From: Clostridia bacterium
GTDB lineage: Bacteria > Bacillota > Clostridia > Christensenellales > Christensenellaceae
Length of the DNA stretch: 63,278 nt
Reading direction: 5' to 3'
Assembly: GCA_017439085.1 (NCBI GenBank)
Contig: JAFRTU010000004.1
Location: 1-63,278, forward strand
Made by a program: the position numbers and the translations under genes. The notes under the pieces were generated by a model. That model saw only the letters and a program-made list of their open reading frames with translations. It was not told the DNA's origin and searched no databases. Shown here piece after piece: positions 26,716 through 34,361 of the stretch (the first letter of the stretch is position 1; the number at the start of each line of letters is the position of its first letter).

Positions 26716-27192
26716 ATGAAAAAGGCATTGATAGCGTACTTCAGCGCTGAAGGAAATACCGGAAAACTTGCTGAAAGAATGGCCGCAGTCTCAGGCGCCG
26801 ATCTCTTCGAGATCGCTCCTGAAAAGATATATACAAAAGAGGACCTCGACTGGAGGAACAAGAACAGCAGGAGCTCTCTTGAGATGAATGATCTTGATGC
26901 GAGGCCGAAGATAGAGGGAAAAGTCGTTGACATGGATCAGTATGACACCGTGTTCGTGGGATTCCCGATCTGGTGGTACAGAGAGCCGTCCATAATAGAT
27001 ACCTTCCTCGAGTCCTATGACTTCACCGGAAAGAAGATAGTGCCCTTCGCAACATCCGGCTCCAGCGGGATGGGGGACACAGTAAAGTACATGAAGAGGA
27101 TACTCCCCGATGCCGACATAGCTGAGGGAAAGAGATTCTCGAAGAAAGAGACAGATGAAGAACTGAAGTCCTTCATCGAGAACGATTTCTGA
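26716..27192 (+). CDS. Flavodoxin-like protein
   Basis: A 158-residue FMN-binding electron carrier. The phosphate-binding loop is ALIAYFSAEGNTGKLA (about 4-19), the second FMN loop is VFVGFPIWWYREP (about 78-90), and VPFATSGSSGMGD (about 111-123) is the third, the arrangement of the flavodoxin_4 subgroup. It lies 12 bp before an aldo/keto reductase that carries ferredoxin clusters, so the two probably form a redox pair. It has an SD GGAGG and its own promoter. Confidence 0.85.
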   Translation: MKKALIAYFSAEGNTGKLAERMAAVSGADLFEIAPEKIYTKEDLDWRNKNSRSSLEMNDLDARPKIEGKVVDMDQYDTVFVGFPIWWYREPSIIDTFLESYDFTGKKIVPFATSGSSGMGDTVKYMKRILPDADIAEGKRFSKKETDEELKSFIENDF

Positions 27193-27204
27193 AGAAAGGA
27201 TGAA

Positions 27205-28320
27205 ATGATGTCAGAGATAGTATTCAACAAGAACATGAAGCTTGGTTTCGGTCTCATGAGGCTTCCGAGACTTGAAGACGGGACCATAGACGTGGAACAG
27301 ACCGCAGTCATGTGCGACAAGTTCCTGGAGGCAGGCGGAACGTATTTCGATACGGCTTATGCATATCCGGGTTCAGAGGAAGCTATAAGGAAGGCCCTCG
27401 TCGAGAGACATCCGAGAGACAGCTATACTCTCGCCACCAAACTAATGGCCTTCGGCGACAACATGACAGAGGAGATAGCTAGAAACGAGATCTACACCAG
27501 CCTTGAGAGGACGGGTGCGGGATATTTCGATTTCTATCTGCTCCATGCGCTTCAGAGAGCCAACTACAAGAATTACGAGAAGTACGGTCTATGGGATCTC
27601 GTAAAGGAACTGAAGGAGAAGGGTCTCATCAAACACTACGGATTCTCTTTCCATGCAGATCCCGATCTCCTGGAAGAACTCTTAAACGACCATCCGGACG
27701 TGGAGTTCGTACAGCTCCAGGTGAACTACGCCGACTGGGAGAACCCGGGAGTGAATTCCAGAAGGAACATGGAGATCTGCAAGGCACACGGAAAGCCCGT
27801 GACGATTATGGAACCCGTCAAGGGAGGCATACTCGCAGATCCGATCGATTCCGTAAAGGAGATATTCGACAGGGAAGGAACGGGCATGAGCTATGCTTCA
27901 TGGGCATTAAGGTTCGTAGCCTCGAAGGACAATATACTGACCGTTCTCTCCGGAATGAGCAATATAGCACAGATGGAAGACAACCTCTCGTTCATGAAGA
28001 ACATGAAGCCTCTTGACGAACACGAGGAAGAGGTCATAAGAAAGGCTCAGGATGCCCTTGACAAGGATCAGTCCATACCGTGCACGGCATGCCGTTACTG
28101 CACGAAGGGATGCCCGATGAACATCCCGATCCCGGATATCTTCGCCGTCGAGAACAGGAAGAAGGGAAGCCCCGAGTTCAGGACCAAGAGAGAGTACACT
28201 ATAGTCACTACAGGTAAGGGCAGGGCCAGCGACTGCATACAGTGCGGACAGTGCGAGGGAGTATGCCCGCAGCATCTGCCGATAATAAGCCTGCTCGAGC
28301 AGTGCAGGGAACTTGAGTAA
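27205..28320 (+). CDS. Aldo/keto reductase with C-terminal 4Fe-4S ferredoxin domain
   Basis: A 371-residue two-part protein. Residues 1-290 form an aldo/keto reductase barrel: GFGLMRLP, the catalytic Asp and Tyr in YFDTAYAYPGSEEAI, the Lys in LATKLMA and the His-bearing LLHAL. The tail (about 290-371) carries cysteine clusters CTACRYCTKGCP and CIQCGQCEGVCPQ, which fit two 4Fe-4S centres. This fusion is common in anaerobic Clostridia, and the substrates are unknown. ATGs at 27205 and 27208 are both possible; AAAGG sits 5 or 8 bases upstream. The flavodoxin gene directly precedes it. Confidence 0.88.
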   Translation: MMSEIVFNKNMKLGFGLMRLPRLEDGTIDVEQTAVMCDKFLEAGGTYFDTAYAYPGSEEAIRKALVERHPRDSYTLATKLMAFGDNMTEEIARNEIYTSLERTGAGYFDFYLLHALQRANYKNYEKYGLWDLVKELKEKGLIKHYGFSFHADPDLLEELLNDHPDVEFVQLQVNYADWENPGVNSRRNMEICKAHGKPVTIMEPVKGGILADPIDSVKEIFDREGTGMSYASWALRFVASKDNILTVLSGMSNIAQMEDNLSFMKNMKPLDEHEEEVIRKAQDALDKDQSIPCTACRYCTKGCPMNIPIPDIFAVENRKKGSPEFRTKREYTIVTTGKGRASDCIQCGQCEGVCPQHLPIISLLEQCRELE

Positions 28321-28358
28321 TCGTTCCGTGAGATATAAGCAATAAAGGAGTTATAAGA

Positions 28359-28829
28359 ATGGGTCTGCTAGACAAGCTTTTTAAGAAAGGCGCTTCCATC
28401 CTGAAGGATGCTGCCGAGGGAAAGGTCTCCGAGCTTTTCGGAAAGAAGGAAGAGGAGGAGAGAAGGGAAGAACCTTCCTCTGTTTCCGCACCCGTGCAGG
28501 ATGCCGTATCATATGAGGAGCCATCCTGCAGGGAAAAGATCCTCCGCATCCTCAACAGCGAGTTTCCGGATCTCAGCTTCAGGGAGAACGTCTCCGCAAG
28601 GGAACTCGGAGGAACGGGAAGATTCATGGACTATTCCATAGCGGTATATAAGGAAGGAAGGCCGAAGCTCATGATAATGATCATCGGCAAGACGACTACC
28701 TATCACAGGGAATACCGCTGGGCAAGGGAGTTTGCCGAGAAGAACGCCATAAGCTTCATCAACTTCATAGAGCATTATCCGAATGAGCCGGAGTACGTCT
28801 CAAAGAGGCTTCATTCATATCTCGACTGA
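28359..28829 (+). CDS. Conserved hypothetical protein upstream of the RT locus
   Basis: A 156-residue protein, not recognised. The N-terminal 25 residues form a basic amphipathic helix (GLLDKLFKKGASILKDA), followed by a Glu-rich linker (to about 55) and a compact domain (about 58-156) with YSIAVYKEGRPKLMIMIIGK and a final helix. Alternating strand-helix order with scattered D, E and K hints at a nuclease-like fold, but no signature is firm. It has a good SD (AAAGGAG). Its stop lies seven bases before the structured element that leads to the reverse transcriptase, so all three may share a transcript. Confidence 0.65.
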   Translation: MGLLDKLFKKGASILKDAAEGKVSELFGKKEEEERREEPSSVSAPVQDAVSYEEPSCREKILRILNSEFPDLSFRENVSARELGGTGRFMDYSIAVYKEGRPKLMIMIIGKTTTYHREYRWAREFAEKNAISFINFIEHYPNEPEYVSKRLHSYLD

Positions 28830-28836
28830 TTTTTTT

Positions 28837-28973
28837 AGGGAAAGAGAAACGCATTTCTGCGCCCGCGGCGGACGCAGCACGGGATATATATGCTTTGCGG
28901 GCAGCAACCCCGTGTACCGTCCTGTAACGTATGCACAGCATACTTCAAAGTTTTTTCTCTTTCCCTCTTTTTT
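28837..28973 (+). ncRNA. Candidate structured RNA directly upstream of the reverse transcriptase
   Basis: A 13-bp perfect inverted repeat, AGGGAAAGAGAAA (28837-28849) and TTTCTCTTTCCCT (28954-28966), encloses three hairpins. P2 (28857-28877) pairs CTGCG with CGCAG plus CCG/CGG. P3 (28878-28914) pairs CACGGG with CCCGTG and contains TGCT/AGCA. P4 (28929-28943) pairs GTATGC with GCATAC around ACA. The closing stem is followed by C and six T, so the 3' end could form by intrinsic termination. The RT start codon follows at once. The layout recalls ncRNAs that serve as templates or partners of bacterial RTs; function is inferred. Confidence 0.7.
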
Positions 28974-30197
28974 ATGCCGTCACTTTTAGACCGTCTGAAG
29001 GAAAAAGAGACCTGGGAGGAATTCAGACAGTACAGGAAGGATCATTCCCAGCTCACGAGAAGAGAGTTAAGAGAACTCGATCAGTTCATGGCCGAAGAAA
29101 GATACATGTCATTTTCCGGTCTGTCTTCGTACGGCATTCCTGAGAAGAAACTCATATCCAAATCAGGATCTTCAAAGAAGAGGACCGTCTATTCCTTCGG
29201 AGCAGATGCCACATGGATGCTGAAGCTTCTTTCATACCTTCTGTATTCATATGACAGTTCCATACATCCCTCATGCTATTCCTTCAGGAGATATGTGAAA
29301 TCGTCCGACGCCCTAAGGGACGTGATGCTGGTCCCGGGTCTTGATGAACGGTATATCCTTAAGGCCGACATACACGACTATTTCGGATCAATAGACGGAA
29401 GGCTCTTAAGGACCATGCTGAGGGAGATCATAACGGACGATAAGAGACTCCTCTCCTTTCTCACAGAGCTTCTGGCCATGAACAGGTGCATATATGACGG
29501 AGAGGAGATCCGTGAGGACATGGGAGCAATGGCGGGAGTGCCCGTATCAGGGTTCTTTGCCGACATCTATCTAAGGTCCATGGATAACTGGTTCTCCCTT
29601 GCGGGCATCCCGTATTTTCGCTATTCGGACGACATGCTCGTGCTCGCAAAGGACGATTCTGAGAGGGAGGACGCCATGAGAATGGTGAGAACCTTTGCGG
29701 ACATGCTGGGTCTTACACTGAATCCCGATAAGACCTGCACGTATGAGCCGGGAGAAGGCTTCGAGTTTCTCGGATTCTCGTACAGGAACGGTACGATAGA
29801 TCTTTCCGATGTCACCATAAAAAAGATGAAGGGAAAGATAAGGAGAAAGACGAGAAAGGTCATGAGGCGCATGAAGAGGACGGGCGCTTCTCCTGAAAAG
29901 GCGGCCGCTTCCATGATAAGGAGCTTCGACAACAAGTTCTACGATCTTTCGGGCACGAACAGCTTTTCCTGGATCCGTTTCTATTTTCCGGTGATCAATT
30001 CCTCAAAGGGACTGTCGGAGATAGACAGATACATGACGGACTGCCTTAGATACCTTTTCACGGGGAGACACAGCCTTAAGAACAGGAGCATCCCTTATGA
30101 TAAGCTAAGGAAGCTCGGATATACTCCCTTAAAAGCCGAATACTACAGGTGGCGGAAGGAGAACGCGCTCCTGAATGCAGTAAATCGGGATCTTTAA
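28974..30197 (+). CDS. Stand-alone reverse transcriptase (not group II intron, retron or DGR by visible signs)
   Basis: A 407-residue RNA-directed DNA polymerase. The palm holds the first catalytic Asp in KADIHDYFGSID (130-141), GVPVSGFFADIYLRSMD (188-204) and the YSDD box in FRYSDDMLVLA (215-225). NPDKT (250-254) and FLGF (265-268) follow, then a basic helix-rich thumb to about 300 and a C-terminal domain ending at 407. There is no maturase HNH endonuclease, no NAxxH/VTG retron marker and no variable-repeat target gene nearby. The start is set at 28974 from the N-terminus SLLDRLKEKETWEEF. No SD is present: the ATG follows a pyrimidine tract that belongs to the structured element. Codon use matches the chromosome. 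Confidence 0.88.
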   Translation: MPSLLDRLKEKETWEEFRQYRKDHSQLTRRELRELDQFMAEERYMSFSGLSSYGIPEKKLISKSGSSKKRTVYSFGADATWMLKLLSYLLYSYDSSIHPSCYSFRRYVKSSDALRDVMLVPGLDERYILKADIHDYFGSIDGRLLRTMLREIITDDKRLLSFLTELLAMNRCIYDGEEIREDMGAMAGVPVSGFFADIYLRSMDNWFSLAGIPYFRYSDDMLVLAKDDSEREDAMRMVRTFADMLGLTLNPDKTCTYEPGEGFEFLGFSYRNGTIDLSDVTIKKMKGKIRRKTRKVMRRMKRTGASPEKAAASMIRSFDNKFYDLSGTNSFSWIRFYFPVINSSKGLSEIDRYMTDCLRYLFTGRHSLKNRSIPYDKLRKLGYTPLKAEYYRWRKENALLNAVNRDL

Positions 30198-30230
30198 TAA
30201 ATCGAAGCATCATGTTGATACCATTAACAT

Positions 30231-30260
30231 TTGCAAAGATGTCCAGTGACGTTTTATAAT
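30231..30260 (+). promoter_or_regulatory. Promoter of the TetR/TtcA-like pair
   Basis: TTGCAA (30231-30236), 18-bp spacer and TATAAT (30255-30260). It separates this pair from the RT gene. Confidence 0.65.
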
Positions 30261-30273
30261 ATATACTGTACGC

Positions 30274-30289
30274 ATTATAGATCTATGAT
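30274..30289. promoter_or_regulatory. Candidate TetR operator
   Basis: ATTATAGATCTATGAT is a 16-bp dyad with one mismatched pair around the perfect core ATAGATCTAT. It lies just downstream of the promoter and 17 bp before the TetR-family gene, a usual place for autorepression. Confidence 0.5.
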
Positions 30290-30305
30290 CTGGAAGGTAG
30301 GAAGA

Positions 30306-30896
30306 ATGAAGCAGGAAAACAGGGCGGTCACCCGCACCAAGGAAAAACTCAAGATATCCTTTTTGAAGGTGCTCGCTGAAAAGAAGGAGGTCGAGCGCAT
30401 ATACGTACAGGACATAACAGATCTGGCAGAAGTGTCAAAGAGCACTTTCTACTACCATTTCGATGATATATACCACCTGATCGAAGAACTGGACGAGGAT
30501 ATTTTCGGGAACATGAACGGTCTTCTCGACAGCATATACAGACTGAAAGGAAGAGTGCTCCAGAACTACGTCGAGACCTGTGTCAGAAGGATCGATCAGT
30601 ATGAGGAATACATAAAGGCCCTCATAAACACGGAGATGATGACTCTTTTCATACAGAGGCTCAAACACTCCCTGATAAAGAGGCTGACGGAGGATTATCT
30701 CACGGAGCTTCCTCCGTTTAGGAGAAGCTTCAGAGCACATTTCTTCATAAACGCAGTGGTGGACACCATTACGGATTACTACAGGGGAGTCTTCGATGCC
30801 GATCTCATGGGCATCATAAACGAGATAAGGGACATCATATATAAATTCCAGAGGATGGACAGGAAACAGCAGCAAGATGAGCGCTCAAACGAATGA
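30306..30896 (+). CDS. TetR-family transcriptional regulator
   Basis: A 196-residue regulator. The N-terminal helix-turn-helix is VQDITDLAEVSKSTFYYHFDDIYHLIEEL (about 36-64, seen in pieces), the TetR signature; the helical C-terminal part (about 75-190) would bind a ligand and dimerise. The group looks like the DhaS-type TetR_C family. AAGGTAGGAAG precedes ATG 30306, and earlier in-frame starts lack an SD. It overlaps the next gene by 20 bp, so the pair is probably cotranscribed. Confidence 0.85.
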   Translation: MKQENRAVTRTKEKLKISFLKVLAEKKEVERIYVQDITDLAEVSKSTFYYHFDDIYHLIEELDEDIFGNMNGLLDSIYRLKGRVLQNYVETCVRRIDQYEEYIKALINTEMMTLFIQRLKHSLIKRLTEDYLTELPPFRRSFRAHFFINAVVDTITDYYRGVFDADLMGIINEIRDIIYKFQRMDRKQQQDERSNE

Positions 30897-31713
30897 GATA
30901 TACGGGAGCATACATTCTTCCTTCAAGAAGGAACTATGGAGCTCCTTCATAAAGGCAGTGAAGCAGTACGAGCTCATTAAGGACGGGGACAGGATAGCTG
31001 TCTGCATGTCCGGAGGCAAGGATTCCATGCTCATGGCTGCACTGTTCAGGGAATATGAGAAATACGGGAGCGAGGATTTCTCCGTCAGATACATCTGCAT
31101 GGACCCCGGATACAGTTCAAGAAACAGGGAGATGATAGAGAAGAACGCAAAGCTCCTCGATATCCCGCTTGACATATTCGAGTCCCGTATATTCGATTCG
31201 GTCTTCCGCATAGAGAAGTCCCCGTGCTACCTCTGCGCAAGGATGAGGAGGGGACACCTCTACAGCTACGCGAAGGAGCAGGGTTGCAACAAGATCGCCC
31301 TCGGACACCATTATGACGACGTCATAGAGACCATACTCATGGGGATGCTCTGGGGAGGCCAGATGCAGTCCATGATACCCAAGCTCCACAGCACGAATTT
31401 TGAAGGCATGGAGCTCATACGTCCGATGTATCTCATAAGGGAGAAGAACATCATAAGGTGGAAGGAGCATAACGGCCTCACTTTCCTGCAGTGTGCCTGC
31501 AGGTTCACCGAAGAGGCTGCAAAGGAGAACAATGAGGATCTCTCGAAGAGAAAGGAGATAAAGGAGCTCATACAGACCCTTAGGAAGACGAATCCGTATA
31601 TAGAGCAGAACATCTTCAAGAGCTCAGAGAACGTGAACCTGGACACTCTCCTCTCATACAAGACGAAGGGAGAAAGACATTCCTTCCTTGAGGATTACGA
31701 CAAAGAGGACTGA
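30877..31713 (+). CDS. TtcA-like PP-loop ATPase (tRNA thiolation family)
   Basis: A 278-residue enzyme of the adenine nucleotide alpha-hydrolase/TtcA group. The PP-loop is SGGKDS (45-50), followed by the paired cysteines CYLCARMRRGHLY and a late QCACRF that can hold an Fe-S cluster, and the GHHYDDVIETILMG block. TtcA adds sulfur to cytidine 32 of tRNA, while close relatives modify other bases, so the target is inferred. It overlaps the TetR-family regulator gene by 20 bp, an unusual partner for a tRNA-modifying enzyme. A terminator follows 22 bp after the stop. Confidence 0.8.
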   Translation: MSAQTNEIYGSIHSSFKKELWSSFIKAVKQYELIKDGDRIAVCMSGGKDSMLMAALFREYEKYGSEDFSVRYICMDPGYSSRNREMIEKNAKLLDIPLDIFESRIFDSVFRIEKSPCYLCARMRRGHLYSYAKEQGCNKIALGHHYDDVIETILMGMLWGGQMQSMIPKLHSTNFEGMELIRPMYLIREKNIIRWKEHNGLTFLQCACRFTEEAAKENNEDLSKRKEIKELIQTLRKTNPYIEQNIFKSSENVNLDTLLSYKTKGERHSFLEDYDKED

Positions 31714-31734
31714 ATCATATAAAAGCAGATCATA

Positions 31735-31770
31735 GGACGCATTACCCGAAAATGGGCTTGCGTCTTATTT
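31735..31770 (+). terminator. Intrinsic terminator after the TtcA-like gene
   Basis: GACGCA/TGCGTC with an inner CCC/GGG pair around GAAAAT, followed by TTATTT. Confidence 0.7.
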
Positions 31771-31823
31771 AGTTTCCGGAAAATCTGTGTATAATTATTG
31801 GGAACGAAAGAAAGGACAAGAGG

Positions 31824-33578
31824 ATGAAAAGAAATCTGAAAAAGCTCATTTCCTACTACAGGCCTTACATGAAAGAGTTCCTGTTCGACATGTTCTGCGC
31901 GATATTGAGCGCACTCATCACACTCGTCATCCCGATGATAGTGAGATATATAACATCTAACATCACTACCATGGAGACAGTGGAGGCCCTCAGCATCATA
32001 AAGAAGATAATCATAGCCCTTATAGTGCTCATAATAGTTCAGTTCTTCTGCAACTATTACGTCACGAACAACGGGCATGTCATGGGAGCCAAGATAGAGT
32101 ACACGATGAGGGAGGAGATCTTCTCCCACTATCAGGACCTATCATATTCATTCTACAACAATGAGAAGGTCGGTCAGCTCCTCTCCAGGGTCACTTCGGA
32201 CCTCTTTGAGATAACGGAGCTCCTGCATCACGGACCCGAGAACATAGTGATCTCGCTTATAAAGATCGTGGGCTCGATAATAATACTCTCGAGCATCAGC
32301 CTCAAGCTCACGCTCGTGGCATTCATTATGATCCCGATAATGGCCATCTATTCCCTGTTCCTTAACAAGCAGATGAAGAAGGCCTTCAGGAAGAGCCGTG
32401 AGAAGATAGGAGAGATAAATGCCCAGATAGAGGACAACCTCTCAGGCATAAGGGTAGTAAAATCCTTTGCAAACGAGGACATAGAGAGAGACAAGTTCAA
32501 GCAGGGAAACGACGGCTTCCTCGATGCCAAGAAGATGCAGTACAGGAACATGGCTCTCCATCATTCCGGACTCACTTCCTTCACGACCCTGATCACTGTA
32601 GTTATCATCGCTGTCGGAGGATTCGGCATCGCGAACAAGTGGCTCAACGTCTCCGATTTCATAACATTCCTTCTTTACATCAACGTGTTCACGGATCCCG
32701 TGAGAGTGCTCATAGACTTCACAGAGCAGTTCCAGAACGGATATTCCGGCTTTGAGCGTTTCATGGAGATAATGGACGTCGTACCCGAGATCACCGAGAA
32801 GGAGGACGCAAAAGAGCTTACCGACGTAAAGGGAGAGATAGACTTCAACGACGTGAGCTTCCATTATTCTGACACTGACGAGTGCGTGCTTCAGAACGTG
32901 GATCTGCACGTGGCTCCCGGAGAATACATAGCCGTAGTCGGAGCATCGGGCGTCGGAAAGACGACACTCTGCTCACTTATCCCGAGATTCTTCGACGTCA
33001 CGGGAGGAAGCATCACAATAGACGGAACGGACATAAGGGACGTAACGCTGAAGTCACTCAGAGACCATATAGGAGTGGTCCAGCAGGACGTATATCTCTT
33101 CATGGGGACAGTAAGGGACAACATAGCCTACGGAAAGCCAGGATGCACTGAAGAGGAGATAGTGGAGGCTGCAAAGAACGCCAACGCCTACGACTTCATA
33201 ATGTCTCTGCCTGACGGTTTCGACACCGACATAGGACAGAGAGGCGTCAAGCTCTCGGGAGGACAGAAGCAGAGACTATCTATAGCAAGAGTGTTCCTGA
33301 AGAACCCTCCTGTCCTTATATTCGATGAGGCAACTAGTGCCCTCGACAATGAGAGCGAAAAGGTGGTTCAGGATTCCCTCGAAAAGCTCGCCCACAACAG
33401 GACGACCTTCGTCATAGCCCACAGGCTCACCACGATAGAGAACGCCGAGAGGATAATAGTCCTGACAGAGAACGGCATCTCCGAGGAGGGGACACATGAC
33501 GAGCTCATGGCCATGAACGGGGACTATGCGAGGATGGTGAACGTACACCGCCAGCTGAACAAGACCAGCATAGACTGA
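31824..33578 (+). CDS. ABC exporter half-transporter (permease-ATPase fusion)
   Basis: A 584-residue protein of the MsbA/LmrA class: six membrane helices (about 15-310) followed by a nucleotide-binding domain. The ATP site is complete: Walker A GASGVGKTT (about 374), signature LSGGQKQR, Walker B LIFDEATSALD and H-loop IAHRLTT. All catalytic residues are canonical, so it most likely works as a homodimer. The substrate (drug, lipid or peptide) cannot be read. A TATAAT lies at 31790-31795; it is monocistronic, with a terminator downstream. Confidence 0.9.
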   Translation: MKRNLKKLISYYRPYMKEFLFDMFCAILSALITLVIPMIVRYITSNITTMETVEALSIIKKIIIALIVLIIVQFFCNYYVTNNGHVMGAKIEYTMREEIFSHYQDLSYSFYNNEKVGQLLSRVTSDLFEITELLHHGPENIVISLIKIVGSIIILSSISLKLTLVAFIMIPIMAIYSLFLNKQMKKAFRKSREKIGEINAQIEDNLSGIRVVKSFANEDIERDKFKQGNDGFLDAKKMQYRNMALHHSGLTSFTTLITVVIIAVGGFGIANKWLNVSDFITFLLYINVFTDPVRVLIDFTEQFQNGYSGFERFMEIMDVVPEITEKEDAKELTDVKGEIDFNDVSFHYSDTDECVLQNVDLHVAPGEYIAVVGASGVGKTTLCSLIPRFFDVTGGSITIDGTDIRDVTLKSLRDHIGVVQQDVYLFMGTVRDNIAYGKPGCTEEEIVEAAKNANAYDFIMSLPDGFDTDIGQRGVKLSGGQKQRLSIARVFLKNPPVLIFDEATSALDNESEKVVQDSLEKLAHNRTTFVIAHRLTTIENAERIIVLTENGISEEGTHDELMAMNGDYARMVNVHRQLNKTSID

Positions 33579-33629
33579 TATCAGGGATTAAAACCCCCGT
33601 TCTTTAGAATAAGATACAGAGAATTCATG

Positions 33630-33663
33630 AAACGGCATGATCTTAGGGTCATGCCGTTTTATT
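33630..33663 (+). terminator. Intrinsic terminator after the ABC exporter
   Basis: AAACGGCATGA and TCATGCCGTTT form a perfect 11-bp stem around TCTTAGGG, followed by TATTT. Confidence 0.85.
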
Positions 33664-33858
33664 TGGAACATTATCACATATTTAAATTCGTCAGACTGCA
33701 GGAGAACACGGATAGATTATTTTCCTTCTCTCAGTTAATGTTTTCCTGTGCTATACTATGCCCGTAAGATGAGCCCGTTTATCTGCATGACATTATCTGA
33801 AAAGAGACGGATCGTCAGGATATAAATGATATCCATATTTACAGAGGAAGAACAAAAG

Positions 33859-34224
33859 ATGATATTGGAGAGAATAGGATATGAACTGACCGTTTGCAAG
33901 GTCAGGAAGATATCAGACATCAAAATGGATTCAGAATTCTTTTTTTTCGGCAGGACGGATGAAGAATTATCACTGGTGTGCAAAACGGAGGACGTTCCAT
34001 CGGTCACAACGGAGCGAGATGACGGTTGGAGAGGCTTCCGCATAAAGGGGATCCTCGACTTTTCACTTATAGGCATACTGTCGGAGATATCAGGTATTCT
34101 TGCAGAGAATAGGATAGGTATCTTTGCAGTATCGACATATAATACGGATTATATACTCGTGAAAAAGGAAAACTTTGAGCATGCGCTGAACGTACTTGCT
34201 TCAAAGGGATATGAGATAGCGTGA
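33859..34224 (+). CDS. ACT-domain protein
   Basis: A 121-residue protein of the small ACT-domain group that starts with an IGYELTVCKVRKIS-type strand. The second half (about 58-119) is an ACT-like fold with GILDFSLIGILSEISGILAENRIGIFAVSTYNTDYILV. ACT modules bind amino acids and control enzymes or act as sensors; no partner is visible here. Two starts are possible; GAGGAAG lies eight bases before ATG 33859, which also gives the typical N-terminus, so it was preferred over ATG 33826. The gene stands alone, convergent with the PrsW-like gene. Confidence 0.75.
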   Translation: MILERIGYELTVCKVRKISDIKMDSEFFFFGRTDEELSLVCKTEDVPSVTTERDDGWRGFRIKGILDFSLIGILSEISGILAENRIGIFAVSTYNTDYILVKKENFEHALNVLASKGYEIA

Positions 34225-34308
34225 ACCGCATATCCGGACAGAGCTTTCATATCTCTTTATATCTTGAAGATGTCCCGATGCTGATCTTCATGAATATTCA
34301 TAAAAGAA

Positions 34309-34347
34309 AACGGATACCGATGTAAATGCCGGTATCCGTTATTTTAT
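34309..34347. terminator. Bidirectional terminator between convergent genes
   Basis: AACGGATACC and GGTATCCGTT form a perfect 10-bp stem. The plus strand continues with ATTTTAT and the minus strand with TTTCTTTTA, so it can serve both flanking genes. Confidence 0.85.
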
Positions 34348-34361
34348 CCTGTACACATTGT

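Noticed and set aside
28837..30197. Classical retron
   Set aside because: The closing repeat resembles a1/a2 pairing, but the RT lacks the NAxxH and VTG marks and there is no long msd-type hairpin. It was kept as an RT plus ncRNA of open class.
28974..30197. Group II intron or diversity-generating retroelement
   Set aside because: No maturase endonuclease domain, no intron ends (GTGYG...AY) around it, no template/variable repeat pair or C-type lectin target gene nearby.
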